Shown here: piece after piece, positions 21,326 to 50,719 of the stretch
Layout: the number at the start of each line of letters is the position of its first letter
How positions within the stretch are numbered: the stretch's first letter is position 1
Source of the DNA: Rhynchonema sp. JSB1_4
Lineage: Eukaryota; Nematoda; Chromadorea; Monhysterida; Xyalidae
DNA length: 64,000 bases
Assembly (NCBI GenBank): GCA_030248065.1
Contig: JASAMV010008492.1
Span: forward strand, 22,127-86,126
Direction: 5' to 3'
Program-made: the position numbers and the translations under genes
Notes under the pieces: model-generated
What the model was told of the DNA's origin: nothing
Database searches by the model: none
Seen by the model: the letters and a program-made list of their open reading frames with translations, nothing else

Positions 21326-23856
21326 TTAATGAGCAACGATGCCTGCAGCCTTGAGTGCTTCAAGTGTTGTTTGACTAGGTGGTCTAATTGGATGGTCAAT
21401 CGTCGCGCCCCTAATGTCCATAACGGGAGTGTTGTGATAAATATCGGTGGCCAAAATGTCCATCGGCGGTATCGGGTCGCTCAGCGCCTCTTCAGTCGCT
21501 TTCTTCACCATTTGCAGCACTTCTTTCTCGATCTCCTTAAAATATTGGTACAAAATGTAAAACACGTGATCAGAACAACCTACAAAAACAAATAATATAA
21601 CCAAACCTTCAGCTCCTCCTCAGTGCACAGATTTGCGGTGATGATTTTGTCTCGAAATCCGGTGATCGGATCGCGCGTCTTGCGAACCTCCTGGATCTCG
21701 GCACGTGTTCGGTAGCTGAAAACGGGGATACAACTTAATGCGGTGAAATAAGATCAAATAAAAAGCACCAACACTGCTGGCAACGGGCCGAATTCTGGAA
21801 GTGACCGCTGCAAGTTTGACAGACTCATAGTTTGTACAGTTTGACAGTTTGTACGGATTATATGACTAAACTGCTGATTATCTGATCAAATTCGAAGTTA
21901 GCAACTTCGGGAATTGAGCCCATTGCGAGTGAATTCTCATAGTGCACACCTGGTGCCGGGGTCACTCATGGAATGTCCATGGTATCTATAAGTGGCCATG
22001 TCGAGCAATATCGGTCCGTGTTCGAGAGCGTACTCGCGGGCGAATTTGGTCGCCTCGCGCACTGCTAACACGTCCATTGCATCAACCTGAAAACAACCCG
22101 ATAGCGTCACAAACGGTAAAAATGACATGCGCAAAAGTCAAAAATGTTGTACAAAAACGCTTCATTTCAGCGTTTTCCAACACTTATGTTGGTCCGCCGA
22201 GCCTAGCAGTGACGTGTTTGGGGTTCAGAATATGTGCACATGCATGACATTAAAAACCGCAAACACTTTCGGCACCAACATTAGAACAAAATCTGATCCG
22301 AACAAAAAGACCGCGTCGGTCTTGGATAATACTTTAAAAACACGTTTCCGGGGCAGAAAAACAGATTTTCTCGGTTTCACGGCCCACGAGGCTGGAGAAA
22401 AAAGGAATCACAATGCATACCCATATTCCGGGCACATAATCGCCGCGTGTGTAGTAGTCGATGGATGCCGACGCACGTTCAACACTGGTGCCCATTCCGT
22501 AACCGTTGTTCTCACAAATCAATACCACCGGCACACGCCACAGCTTGGCCATGTTCGCTGCTGGAACGGTGACATGTTACATTGTGGTGACTATTTATGC
22601 CTCGCTTCACTTTATAAACAAATTTACACTAAACTCGAACAAAGATATTGTAAAGTTGCACCCACCCTCGAAGAACTGTCCCTGATTGGCAGCGCCATCT
22701 CCATACAAAGTGAAGCACACGTTACCGGTTTTCAAGTATTGTTGTGCTAAAGCTATACCACAACCCAGTGGCACCTGCAATCAAACAAAACGAGTACAAT
22801 ATACGTTTAAGCTCATTGCATTTCAACCACCTGAAACATCCGTACCTGAGCGCCGACAATTCCATTTCCGCCATAGAACCTATCATTGTACATGTGCATC
22901 GAGCCGCCCTTGCCATGCACATTACCAGTTACACGACCTAAATCAAGAAATATAGAAAATGGGATCGCAAAAAAACTCAACATACACAAAACATTTACGA
23001 ACCAGTCAATTCAGCCAATATCTCCTTGACTGTACAACCTACAATCTGCGCCCATCCGTGACATCGATACGCTGTAATCACTGGGTCACCTTCACTCATC
23101 GCTGCGTGCATACCCACCGCTACGGCTTCCTGCAAAGCAATGATTCAAATTGAGACATGATAATTTTTGCAACGAATTCGACCAAAACAAGACAAAGTAA
23201 AATTTGTTATTACTAAGCACAGTGTAGGCACAATTTGCGCCCAGAACTTTGCCTGGTCAGCAAAATGTGAAAATTTTTGGTGCACATTGCACCCAATTTT
23301 GCATCTAAAAGGAATGAAACAACCAACCTGTCCCGAGTACAAATGGCAGAATCCGCGTATCTGTTTCTCTTTGTACAGATTGCTGGCCGTCGTCTCCATA
23401 CGTCGTACGATCAACATGTTCTTGAAGAATTGCTTAGCATCATCGCTGCTCAGCTTGACGTCGGTTGATGGACCGTTGTCAAGACGATGCAGCTTGTAGG
23501 GCTGAAACATCACTTAAGATAGAAGAGGCAAATGCCATGTTTTACCGATAATTAATGAAACAGTACAGTGCTCGATTAGAGAGGAAAGTCCTCTACGACT
23601 AAAGACAACCATCACAACCAGGAAAGTTTGTTCTCACCTTCGTCTGAAACTCCACCTCAGCATTCGTCGCAAACGCAGCGCTGGGTTGCACTGCGGTGAC
23701 GTGCTTGGCAACAGGAGCGAGCTGCAAAATTAAACACAAGCCATGGAGCATTTCGTGAAAACAACGCAATTAAATAATAACAAAGCAACTAACCAGACTG
23801 GAGCGTTGCACGGCCGGCTGTGCGACGGCACGAAAACGCAACAGCCAGGGGGCCAT
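21326..23856 (-). CDS. PDHA1: Pyruvate dehydrogenase E1 component subunit alpha, mitochondrial
   Basis: Alpha subunit of the thiamine-diphosphate-dependent E1 of the mitochondrial pyruvate dehydrogenase complex. Ten exons: 23794-23856, 23638-23721, 23328-23501, 23003-23129, 22846-22937, 22666-22774, 22421-22560, 21950-22086, 21607-21715, 21326-21535; 414 residues, all phases consistent. The leader from Met at 23856 is basic and acid-free ([20 protein letters not shown]). An upstream in-frame Met at 23961 would lengthen it. The TPP/Mg motif starts GDGAANQGQ and ends at ENNGYGMGT. The phosphorylation loop [10 protein letters not shown] followed by TSYRTR keeps the two serines used by PDH kinases in animals. 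[19 protein letters not shown] is also typical. The C-terminus is about 15-20 residues longer than mammalian E1 alpha. Confidence 0.96.
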
Positions 23857-24577
23857 GCGACTGATTGCAGATGCACTAAAAATCGAACTCAAACTAAGAT
23901 TGGCGATCAGTTTTCTAATCGGTCGTCGAAGCCAAGTGACAAGAAAAGGTGGACGGTTCATGCAACAAACAACTGTCAGGTTGCTAATATTCTCAAGATG
24001 TAGCGAACTCAGCAGAGATGCTACTTACCACAAAAATTAGCGGGAAGTTCGCGAGGGACTGAAGTTAAGTGACCTACGGTAGTTGAAATTGTAAAAATTT
24101 GAGTCCAAAGATATTGACCAATAAGATGGTGAACAGGTTCTTCCAACCTGGAGACAGACAGAGAAACAGAAAAAAATACCAAATCTATTAACTTTATTGA
24201 TCAGATCGACGTCGACTTGAATAATACAAATACAACATCCCCACCAAATAGGAGAAACCACAGTTCGTTAGTATAGGTGCATGACAAAGTATACATTCTG
24301 CACAACTCGGGGTTGAAACTTGAATTGGAGCTGACGCAAAAAAGTAAGCGGAATACAAGTAGAGTTACAAACCCAATAATAAAAGTAAAACAAAATCACA
24401 GCGCATTGTAGCTTGCACGCTTGACACATCAGTGACAATCGGTATACATACTTACACTCTTACGTGTCGTTGATTCAAATGTAGAGAAAAAATATAATTC
24501 CCGTGACCATAAGTCGTACAACTGCAGACAAAACTACACAAAATTTTCCAATTGGGACAGAAAACACAGTGGAAATA
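23857..24577. other. Gap between PDHA start and UBE4 stop
   Basis: About 720 AT-rich bases, no exon recognised. It should contain the PDHA promoter and the UBE4 3' untranslated region. Confidence 0.45.
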
Positions 24578-27500
24578 TCATTTTCTGGCAGCGCGTTTCT
24601 CGCTTACCCAGCTGTCAATACGTGTCTTCAGTTCTTGTTCTGCAAGAAATAGAAGGTTTTGACAAACATCAAAGGGTGGCATGAAATTTGGTGATCGGTT
24701 CGGTGCGATCCGTCTTGTCTTGGTCATGAGAGTCGAGGGATACTTCGAGATTAACTGATGCTACAAGATCGACCAGCGTAAAAATTGTTCGTCAGTAGTC
24801 TGCGAACAACTTTTACACCAATCAAAGTATTGGCATCAATGAATCTCGATATATTCTTGACACAAAAACTCACGTGATCAGAACAAGACAGGGGTGGATA
24901 GATCCGGCTTGACATCGCCCCAACCCCAAGTAAACTGACCAACATTTCGTTTTACGTAATGGACTGCAGATGACCTCTACAATCAGAAAGTAAGAAAGAA
25001 AAACCAAAAAAATGAAGCTTCCGGCAGCCAACCAACCAGCAATCAATTCATCTTTTGTCATCGGTTGTCGCGTGAACGGATCAATTGGGTCACTCAATAG
25101 ATGTCGTTCGATCACTGCACGATCACAGATCTGGCCCGACGGCAGACGTACTGGGTCACGCATCAGATCGCCCATGATTGAATCTGAATGAAATGGGACG
25201 CGCTAAAAAATTTTCCATGGAAAGCTGGAATATATTCGCAACTCACCCAAAAACTCATCCGGTATGTCCGCACCGAAATCCTCTTCTTCTTCAACATTTT
25301 CCTTCCAAATTTTGAATGCCTGTTCGAATAGACGTTGCAGCACTTCGATTTGACTGAAAGTACGCGACGAGCTGCCACTACATTGCAAATCTCAAGTTTT
25401 TTTCGTTTTCATAGCAGAAAAAATGAAGACATTTTGAGATTCTGGCTGCGCCCATCGCAGAGCAGGGTGTTCGACGCGACATTTTTGCCCTGCTCGTAAA
25501 ACCGACAATGAACTGCCGCGCAATGTGATGAACAAACTCAAGTTGCAACATGTCAGAAGAGTAGCAAACTTTGAAAGGCGGCACCTACCTGTACGGCACG
25601 ATCGACTTTCGTTTCATGTGTTCGAGCACCTGATCAAACGAGTCCCTGTTGTACGACCTCTCATCCTCAGCTATGTATCGGGTCATTTCGGCACAATTTA
25701 GGTTCAAATACACATCGACAATCTGTTGGACGAGTTCTTTGGGTTTCCAACGATATTGATCGGCCTTGCGCACAATCAGTTGACGACATTTGGGACCGAC
25801 GAGAAGGCACAAGTTGTAGTTGAGCATCGCTGCCAGCCGACTGCCCAGCACCTGCAAGGACAGGGACGGATGTTTTACATCAGCTCTTGCCAAGTGCTTC
25901 GGCCTGAATACCCACTGACAATGGTGAGCTTTTAGCTTCTAACTCGGCACATGGTGTTTTCAAAATTCACCAGCTGCAAGTTGCACCAAGACGTCAGGAT
26001 TTTACGTGCAAGTTACGCCTAGCACTTTGTTCTACATGCAAGAAGAGGAAACGAGTGCAGGTCGCCCCTGGCCTTCATATACTTGGTGCAAATGAAAGCA
26101 AAGTAAACTTAGGGTCCAAAAACATGATCACCAATACAAAATACAGGCTAGCAGACAACAAAATCAACGAACCGGCTTTATGAAGGGTTCGACAGCATCG
26201 GTGGTCATCGTGTTGAGCATCTGCAACGTGGTCATCACGAATGGCAGCCAGTTGGACACACTGTTTTCGTCCTGCGCCAGACTCTCGCGTTTCGCTCGTT
26301 GCGCTTCCTGCAAAGAAATAGTATCGTTGTGGCACTGACGATACCTCGTGCACCGCCTGGCCAAATACAACACAGCAAACGTACATGTCCCAGTTTGGCC
26401 CACTCCTCTGTGTTGTCAATCAGTTTCTCGGCCTCATTGATGCGTTTCAATGCCTCGATCGTCTCGTCAAGCATGAATGTTGTGTCATTCAGGATCATGT
26501 TCACGAATCGCACAAACTTGTCGTCGCACGCTCGGGCAACCTTTTTATTTGAAAAATTGCATTGTTTTGTCTGTGTTGTTGTGAAACATTTGTCCTGAGA
26601 ATTCGGGTCCAACCTGTGTCATGACGGTCGGAAAGGCGGACGTCGAGTCGCGAAGCTGACGGAAAATTATCTGCAAAACAAATTGTGGATGTAATTTTTC
26701 ATCCAAAATAGTTTTCATAAACAAGCGATTTTCCGGACCTGAATGTGATGCCTGGTGTTGAACTTGTCGTAGAATTCACTGTGCGCGCCCGTGCTTTCAA
26801 CAGCTAAAACAAGGGAAAACTTGAAAAACATAAACGCATGACAAAGTTGAATCACGGACAACAAATCAATAAACCAACCAGCATAGAAGTGCACCAAACT
26901 CTGGTACAATCGATCGATAGCGAGTGGCGAGTGAATGACTGCATTGAACAGAGGCATCACTTTTGAGGAACTCACCGCCGGCGTGCAATAGAAGAGCAAT
27001 TCCACCTGAGATGGGCTATTGGATACTTGGAGAACCTTACAAAATTAAAAAATAACGCCAAAGCCTAACCGATTTAGCCGCCAAGAACGGATTGGTGAAA
27101 TATTGTGGGTTGATAATGAAGACCAAAATATGCGGCAGCAGATTGACACTGGCCTGCAGCGTGGCCGGCTCCAAAAGCGATTCAAGGGAATTGCTGAAAC
27201 ATTAGTGTTTACGGTTTTATAAAATTCTGCTCAAATATAAAAAACCAGGTTCAAAATAAAACTGCAACAAACCGCACAAAGTACAGCAAGAGATCGAGTA
27301 CGTCTTCAAGATAGAACTCGGGCAAGGCGGCAAACTGTTCGGGCGCGACGTCGGGCAGCGCACTTGGGGAAGAGGCATTGCTGAAATAGACAGACATCAT
27401 GAAGAGAACGCGGCAAAAAATCGTCAACATTTCTGTTTATACATTTTTATTATTTCGTTAAAAAATGAACGCACAAGTTCATGTCGATGACGCCAATTAG

Positions 27501-27790
27501 CATCTCCAGCTGCTTTCGGCAGAATGACAATGCACTCGATACAAGCACGCCATCCAATAACAATGCTTGTGCGCACCAACGCTCCTTGTTCAAACGCTGC
27601 AACGAATCATGATCAATTAACCTGAATTGCACTAACACATCAGCTCTATCGCCACCGCGTCCGGATGCGGTCAACGGGATGGAAGGCGAGCCCAACCCAC
27701 ACCAGCCGGGACGCCAGCCACCGCAAAGGGACACGGAAGCGACAACCACCAACCCCCCCCCCCCCCACCACCCACCCGCCCCCCCCCCCG

Positions 27791-27848
<58 letters not shown>

Positions 27849-30800
27849 ACGAAAGTAAAAGGTCGCATCGCTTACCATTTTTAATTTGTTATACATTTCA
27901 ATTTTGGCCATGATTTTCTTTCGCTCCGCATCAGATGGCGCGTCCGGTATCAGTCGTTCGCGCTGAACGTCAAATTAAATTAAATAAACAAAGTAAATTA
28001 AAATTAATTTGTACGAGTCAACACTCCAAACCCGATTGATCTCTCCCTGAAAGTGGCCCGCTTGTCTTTGTTTGTTTTTGAGTCGTTCGAGCGCCGGCGT
28101 CAACGCAATGTGCTGCGCGTGCACGGTCAGGAAGAAGCATTCGCTCGTGAATTTGGATGGTTCCATCGATTCTGCAGTAAAGTTCATGAAAATTTATGCA
28201 AAAAATGTAAACGAAATTCACCCAAACAAAACCAAGCTAAACCTTTATTTCTGTCAGCCGAATACTCGTTGGCTTCCTCGAGTGACATTTTCAATCTGGA
28301 TTCCTCGCCCAATTTGACTAACGCATCCGATCGAAACGGATAAGTGAAATCGACTTTGTCAAGACCGATCGGTGCCGATAATTCATACAACACTGCCAAC
28401 AGATTGATCATGAACCCGTCCGGCGCTAGTTTGCTCATGTCGGCTTGCATCTGCAAACAAATGGCGTTTACAAAAATATATGTTGTTACTACGTGAATGG
28501 ATGATAAAATCATGAACAAATTTGCTAAATTTCCAGGTCAGTACATTGAACACAAATTCGGTAAGTTTCATCGCTTCCCAGCGCACCTGTGCCCGTTTCC
28601 AATTTTGATTGATCACCTCGGCCAGAAACGCCATCACGCCCGGTCGACTGTCAGCCGAGCCCAACGCACTGCGCAGCACTGAGTGAATGGCGATCTGGAT
28701 GCAGAAAAACATAAAGTGCGAGTTTTCGATAAATATTTGTTCTTATTTGATGTAACTTGACAAACCCGAATGGTATGCACCGGATCCTGCAACTGCGGAT
28801 AGACCATGCGCAGAGTTTCAGGCGATGGATTGGGCTCATCGAACGGGAAGTACTTCTTGATGAGCGCATCGCTCTGCAGAATCATTGTCAATTTTTGATG
28901 CCACGAACAAATGAATGAAAAATGCAAACGTTAGATGATTCCACAAGTTTGCGGTCAGATTTGTACATTGGTGCACGAGAACGTCGTCACTATAACCAGA
29001 CCACGGACGCCCCCAGAAAAAAAACATGAAAACGAACCTTTCCATCATCAGGAAAACACGACAGCGAAATGAGGGGACCGAGAAACGAAAACGTTGAGAT
29101 CTCCCGCCCGCCGGCGCTGGACATCGATTTCCACATAAAATTCGCGTGTTTCGTCATCTAAATCGTAAAGCACACAAAAGTAAGAATTCACAGTTATCCA
29201 CAAGCACATACCACACACTAACCGCAACACAACCCGGCCGTCGTGGCGGCTTCGTATCTGTGCGTATTCCGGCCAACACCTGCATGATCTCATACGGGAT
29301 ACGGTACTCATGCGTCTCACTGTCATAAATACGACAGTTGTTGATACATCGCGTCACACAGTCGAGCACCGGTGATACGACCTGTCGAAACGAGATGGAA
29401 TGAACTTTCTCAATGTTTTTTTATTCCGAATTTCTTCGCACCGTCACAAGTTCGTTCTGCTCGTCAGCGCGCAGCACAACTTCGCGAATAAAATTCAAGG
29501 GCGGCGGTTGAGCGATCATCACACGCGATAGAAGGCAGCCGAGATATTTGCTGAAGAAGCAGTGTACTTGATCAGCAGTTCGATTTGCACTTGTAACATG
29601 CGTTCGTGTTCAGAGTACAAACGGAGGGCAGTAAGGCAAAATAACGGACATGTTGGCACTGCAGACGAGCGAGCCATTGAGCAACATAACGGTAACGTTG
29701 ATCACGTTGAGGAGAATATGAGGCAGTGAATCGCGCTCGAATGTCTCAATCCACTGAAAACATAAATGAGTAACGTGTTACTGTTAAGAAACTTTCAAAA
29801 CGGAAAGGTAAAGTGGAAATGAACAGTTGGCATTTGTAAATGCAGAAGTGTAATTCTAGTGGCCATCATAGCTAACGTTGTTGTTCACTTCAGCATTTGC
29901 CCGATTATAACACGACATGAGATATTTGAAGACGCGTTCCTGTGACGTGCCAACTAATCGATTGATTTCGGCCATCACGCGGCTGGTTTTCGGGTGCAAA
30001 CTGTACATAAAATACAAAAGTGAAGACTGATGAATAAGCAAATTATAAAGTTAAAAAAGGACAATGGATGACCCACAGATGCAATGGCGGAGATTCGATT
30101 TGAAAGCCAGGTGTTGGTCGACTGAGCAGTGACACGGCTTGGAACAGAATTGACTCGATAATTTGGTCCAGAGCATCTGCAACGGATAAGAGGTTGTGGA
30201 AAACTCAGTTTTGATCTCGAATATAGCGAAGCGCGCGAACTATGAAGAAGATCCCGAGGGAGGCGGGGGGGGGGGGGGGGGGGGGGGAAAAAAAACCCGT
30301 ATGATGTAAAAACCACCGATTTTACACTCATTTTGGTAAAAGAATTGTCCAGTTTGTGGTAAAATCGGGGGAATACCTACTGTACCGGGGTACTGTTCTG
30401 TTCCCCTCCATGGCACGCCCAGCTCCCGCTCCGAGTGCGCCTGCTCCCCAATTTTTGTTTAAAATAGACAAATTTAGGCACAAAACAGGTATTTTTAGTT
30501 CTAAAAGGAGTAACCTTAAGCCAATGATGTCAAAAATTACCAAAATGCTCTTTTGATCTTATATTTTTAATGACTTTTCTCCAAAATTGGATCGCCCTTC
30601 GTTTCCCCCAGGTGGGTACGTCTGTTCACCCTCGTTGGGACTCGGTCAATCCCAACATTTTGGGAAGAGGCCATCTACCTATCGCTAACGCTTTGACGGT
30701 CCTCATCTATCTGTAGCCAACACGCTGGCCTTGTATCGCCCCCTCCAGCTTCAAAGTTGCTCTGGTCAATGTGATCGTGTGTCGATCACCAACCTGTGTC

Positions 30801-31214
30801 ATCAAACGTTTTCTCGTTGAGCGCTTCAAGTTCAGCAGCAATTTCGTCCGGCAATTTTGCCGAGAATCCAAGCACGTTGATCAACAGTCTACGAAGCCGA
30901 TCCACTTGGAAACCAACTGGGGCGCTCATTTGCTGCAAGAACAAGACGCGCATTTATAATTTTGCAGCAGTAATGTGTGCAACAAGTATAAATGTTGGTC
31001 AAAATTGAGCGCTGAAAACGGTGTTTTTACCTTTTCACGTGACCAACATCATGCCTCTCACGCATCCGGTTCCGACCCCGCATCATACTTACCTCGCACT
31101 CGCACACCTGGGCCTGGGTCTGCCACTACACTGATAAAACGCACGTACCAAATTCGGTGCTGCCCCGCCACCATCTTCATCCTTGGTGACTGTCTCGGTA
31201 TGCGTCATGCTCAT
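24578..31214 (-). CDS. UBE4B: Ubiquitin conjugation factor E4 (UFD2/UBE4 U-box ligase)
   Basis: E4 ubiquitin-chain elongation factor acting with p97/Cdc48. I traced 25 exons, all in phase, giving 1014 residues: 31149-31214, 30794-30932, 30077-30176, 29877-30000, 29650-29753, 29442-29550, 29223-29381, 29038-29157, 28766-28873, 28587-28694, 28243-28450, 28032-28171, 27876-27962, 27475-27596, 27273-27380, 27070-27193, 26879-27005, 26739-26803, 26614-26670, 26385-26540, 26173-26307, 25589-25851, 25247-25353, 25037-25183, 24578-24639. Core marks are FTSECFFLTVHAQH, NTRHHIQ, FVNMILNDTTFMLDE and RLAAMLNYNLCLL. The C-terminal U-box reads DLMRDPVRLPSGQICDRAVI and DPIDPFTRQPMTKDEL. The size is nearer yeast UFD2 than mammalian UBE4B, so UBE4A is not excluded; UBE4B fits the U-box and core best. 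The two exons at 29650 and 30077 use less certain donors. Confidence 0.93.
27753..27848. repeat. Poly-C/poly-G tract in a UBE4 intron
   Basis: Nearly pure C on the plus strand for about 95 bases, interrupted by a few A and G. On the UBE4 transcript this is a G-run starting 28 bases after the 5' splice site at 27875. The frames read through it as poly-Gly or poly-Pro are artefacts. Confidence 0.95.
30266..30287. repeat. Poly-G tract in UBE4 intron 2
   Basis: A run of about 22 G followed by A-rich sequence, within the 617-base intron 30177-30793. The rest of that intron (30330-30740) is of unknown origin and contains GGGGTACTGT- and CCCAACATTTTGGGA-type segments like those of the hAT-type elements elsewhere. 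Confidence 0.75.
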
Positions 31215-31464
31215 TTTATATCGTTATAACTTGAAAATACAATACAGCCTGTTTGATCTGGATCTGGAAGAAATAGAAATCACGTCAGCGCAATAAATCA
31301 CTGAATATTTTCTGAGATTTAGGGCGAAAACCAAAAATACTGCTCCCCAGTATATCACATATATCACGTGTATCACATATTTTAGCTTAAAATGCCCATT
31401 TTAGGCCTAAAAATGCCAATTTTAGGCAAAAATTGGGGGAGATAGTGTACCCGGCGCCGGCGGG

Positions 31465-32997
31465 CAGTGTGGTGGCAGCCCCAATCCCTAGGGGGGGGAG
31501 TCTTACTCATCCCCCCAGAGGCTACCCAAGATACCCCTATGGTCCGTCAAAAGGCGAAAAAAGGCCGTTTTTTGCATGCAATTTTACTGCAAAATTGGCC
31601 TAAAAATGGGTATTTTTTGACATTTTTGCCGAAAGTTGGCCTAAAATGACCATTTTTGGGTGTTTGCGCGCGGAGCGCGCGATTTTTGGATGTCCCGAGT
31701 CATAGTTTTTTTAGACACTTTTTAGGTGCAATTTGCACCTAAAAAATCAGAATTGCACCTAAAAATTCAGGGTTAGGTGCAAGGTTGCACCTAAAATTTT
31801 GGGCCCTTATTTGCTTAATTTAGCATTTTATACAGCATCTTTTAAGGTTGGAAAGCTTAGAAACAAAAAAAAATGCGCTGCGCGGCTTTTCATTCCTTCC
31901 AATAAATTCCATCGAAGCATTTGGTCGACATTGACAAAAAATATTGATCTGATTGATTGATTTCGTACACAGTTAGTACCTGGTGTGCTGGTGATAAGAT
32001 TCAAAACAAATACATGCTGTACTAGGATCAGTGTAGTTCCTGGTCCGGCGAGGCGGTTAGTGAACCTACCCACTTTGTCGGTGCGGCGGTTAGTGTGCCT
32101 CCCTGTGGGGGGAAGGAGGGGGGAAGACCAAAATTCAGGAAAAAGTCCTTTCAGGTAAAAAATTTGACCTATTTTTGCTTTTTTGGAAAAAATTCTCCAT
32201 AAATAGGGTTTTTTGGCGACTTTTGACAACATTGACCTGAAAATTACCCATTTTAGGCCTAAAATGCCCACCTTGGGCTTAAAAATGCCTATTTTAGGCA
32301 AAAATTGCGGCGGTTAGTGTACCTGGTGCGGCGGTTAGTGTACTAGTGTACCTTGGTCGCGGCGGTTAGTGTACCTTAGGAGGGGGCCCCCTCCCCCCAG
32401 GAACTACACTGACCAGAACTAGAGCAGAGCATGACAACAGTATTAGATACCCACACAGTAAATGAACAGCGAAAGTAATTGATTCGTACGTGACCCCCAA
32501 ATGTGGATATGGTGACATGAAAATTTTAATGTTTCGTTTTCTTCTCAATCGGTTCTCAATAATGAAACTGGTACAAAATGTGCTACAAAATGTTGAACTT
32601 TCCCTGAAAAGTTTGCTTTTGCTAAAGGAAAAGGCATTCATTGCGTTACAACTTTATTGAACTTCTAAAAGCACGCAAATAGCATTGAACACACAACCTG
32701 GCAAAAAAGCCTAAAATTGGCGTTTTTTGTCCAAAATAGGGGTTGCACCTACTTTGGCCAGCTTGCACCTAAAAATTGGGGGGTTGCACCTAAGTTGCAC
32801 CTAGTGAATTTTGAAAAAAAACCCTGCCCGAGGTCGAAAAACACCTATTTTTGCCTTTGAAAACCATAAATATGCTTACTCGAGATACCCTTTGGGGTCG
32901 GCTCGAGATAGATACCCTTCCCCCCCGTCCCCCCCCTAAGGGTTGACTCGAGATAGATACCCCTTAGGGGGGAATCCCCCCCCCAGCCACTACAGTG
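31465..32997. mobile_element. hAT-type element with 8-bp TSD, carrying a nested insertion
   Basis: It begins CAGTGTGGTGGC and ends GCCACTACAGTG, flanked by perfect 8-bp repeats CCGGCGGG (31457-31464 and 32998-33005). At 1533 bp it is the largest of the family here, because a second element lies inside (32049-32411). Internally it has tandem short palindromes of the type AGGTGCAATTTGCACCT, GGCCTAAAA/TTTTAGGCC and CGCGCGGAGCGCGCG. No transposase frame is present. Confidence 0.82.
32049..32411. mobile_element. Nested hAT-type element CAGTGTAGTTCCTGG
   Basis: Ends CAGTGTAGTTCCTGG and CCAGGAACTACACTG form a 15-base terminal inverted repeat, the same as at 50720-51769. The interior repeats GGCGGTTAGTGTACCT several times at both ends. 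The flanking octamers (ACTAGGAT and ACCAGAAC) match only partly, so the target duplication is decayed or misplaced. Confidence 0.7.
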
Positions 32998-33005
32998 CCG
33001 GCGGG

Positions 33006-35812
<2,807 letters not shown>

Positions 35813-37517
35813 TCTGGGAGAATGAAAAGTTTTGAATAAGATACGAAAAAACCAATTGAGGTTTAGTAGGTGTCAGGTAGTGCCCCAAAAGCACCGTTAA
35901 TAACGTCATTGCATCGCCACATAGCCCAAGTACAATCCAAAAGTTTTATTAGTTTCTCATTGCAACGTGAACATAGAGACACGGTTATCGTGCATTCTTC
36001 CATCGATGCATACCTCGTTCTAATACCCTAGTAAACAAAAACACTCAAAGATTGCGAAAAGATGAATATAAATAAAGAAATTCTTTTGAAGAAAACAACG
36101 AAGGAGAAGAAATATATTTTCCAAGTACAAAATTTGTATCCCGGACAGATTGGTATATGGAGGCAAAAACGTTTACCCCGAATAGAGAAACCCAAAGAAA
36201 AAACCCAGAAAACGATTTCAAAATACAATAATAATAAAAGAAATGTTTGCAGGTATAGTATCTGATAATACGGTCAGTCAACAACAATAAAATTAGAAAG
36301 AAATTTTTGTGTAATAAATTAGGCACTTGACAACAACGTGTAACAAAATACGTCGGTTTCACATTACCACCGATCCTCTCTGACACAGATACGATAACAC
36401 AGGTTGTTTCTGAATAAATATACGTGCAAACAAAACCCAAAAACAGTTATCGATTTTATGATAATAAACTCTGTTTTCTTATCAAATCAATACACACATC
36501 ACGCACCGAAGGCACACCAAATATTATTATACATACAAACACGCTATTTGGGGACCACACGACACCAAACACAACAGAAACGTGTAACAAACAAATAATA
36601 AACAAAAATGTCAAGCAAAAAACTGCATCAATCAAAAGTCAACAAAACACCTAAATTCTCCAAAAATTATTATTTATAATAGTGAAGCAAAAAGGCTCAA
36701 AATAACCACCGTGTTCAAAAATCGACCAGGCGCAAGGCCATAGAAAGATTTTGCGTTTAAAAAATTGAACGTCTGAGCATCCAAGTACTGGGGGTTGGGA
36801 AAACGCGCATAAATAATAAAAAAAACACAAGTTTAGAAAATGACAACAATTATACGTACGTGCGACAGACCGATCAGCTACGACAACAGCAAGCAGGGTA
36901 CAGCGTGAAAAAACCACCACAACAACAACAGTTATGTTACAACGTACACATTCGCAAAATAAGCGAATCATCTGGCACAGTTACAATGTCACAATGTGAG
37001 TGTGTGTTCAGCTGCTGCGAACAATGAACAACAAGAACAACAACGAAGAATAATATTTGAAGAAAAAGTGACCACTTTTGAGCCACGGACGTCCTTATGT
37101 TGGCAACACCACTAATCAACTCACGACACGACGATAGCTCAATTCAATATCCGGAATGGAGCCGAAATATAATTAACAAAAGTTGAGAATTAGATTATCG
37201 GAGTGTTTCTACGGGGGCCGAGGCAGGATAAAACAAACAGAGATAGATAAAAAGGCCATTTTTACCTTGCAGACGGGTTGAAAATGTGTCCAGTCAGGGA
37301 GAGCAAAATTAACGAACAACACAGCATAGTAAAATAATAACGCTCACTGATTAGATAATATGTATATAGGTAAGTCGATGAGTGCATAATAACAAATTTA
37401 ACAACAGGATAACCAAACAACTTGTGGTTACTGTGCTTTGTTCCAAATTCGGGGCTGCTTAGTTGGGGAAGGGAGCAATCAACTGCGTATCTGCATAATA
37501 AGATCGATAACCGTATA
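35813..37517. other. Gap: PECR upstream and vigilin 3' untranslated region
   Basis: About 1.7 kb, strongly AT-rich from 35.9 to 37.4 kb, with no exon recognised. Most is probably the long 3' untranslated region of vigilin (stop at 37518). The first few hundred bases should hold the PECR promoter. Confidence 0.5.
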
Positions 37518-50265
<12,748 letters not shown>

Positions 50266-50719
50266 CTGGTCTAGTGTTCAGTTGTCGGGGTTAACGGAAT
50301 CAGCACGAATTATTCAGTTGCACAGGCACGGGAGGGGGACGAGTGGATCGCGACGATCCGCCGTCGATGTTGCCGGAAGCCGTTGTTTGGTGAGCACAAG
50401 ACGGGGGTGATTACAAAATTGACACCAAAATCCAACACGGTCGTCTTCTTGCTGTGGTCAGGTCGGATTGTTGCTTCACAATTTGGATACTGAAAGATCA
50501 TGATCAGGTAGGTTAGCTTGCGCATCAAATCCGCATCGCAATCGTACGCTTCGCGTTCGTGTCACGTATGGTATTACTTGACACGAAATACCATACGTGG
50601 GAGGTTTTACTTGGTCGGCCGGGCGGAGATTTGGGGGACCGTTCCGCGCGCATTTTGGGAAAAGTTTGGACCTTTTCAAAATTGACTTCCCTTTCTCTCA
50701 AGCTTAGGTTTATGCTCAG

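Noticed and set aside
23145..23513. Plus-strand open frame of about 110 codons
   Set aside because: It is the antisense of a PDHA exon with exact family match and splice sites.
27450..27913. Glycine-rich and proline-rich open frames
   Set aside because: They are readings of the C-run at 27753-27848 inside a UBE4 intron.
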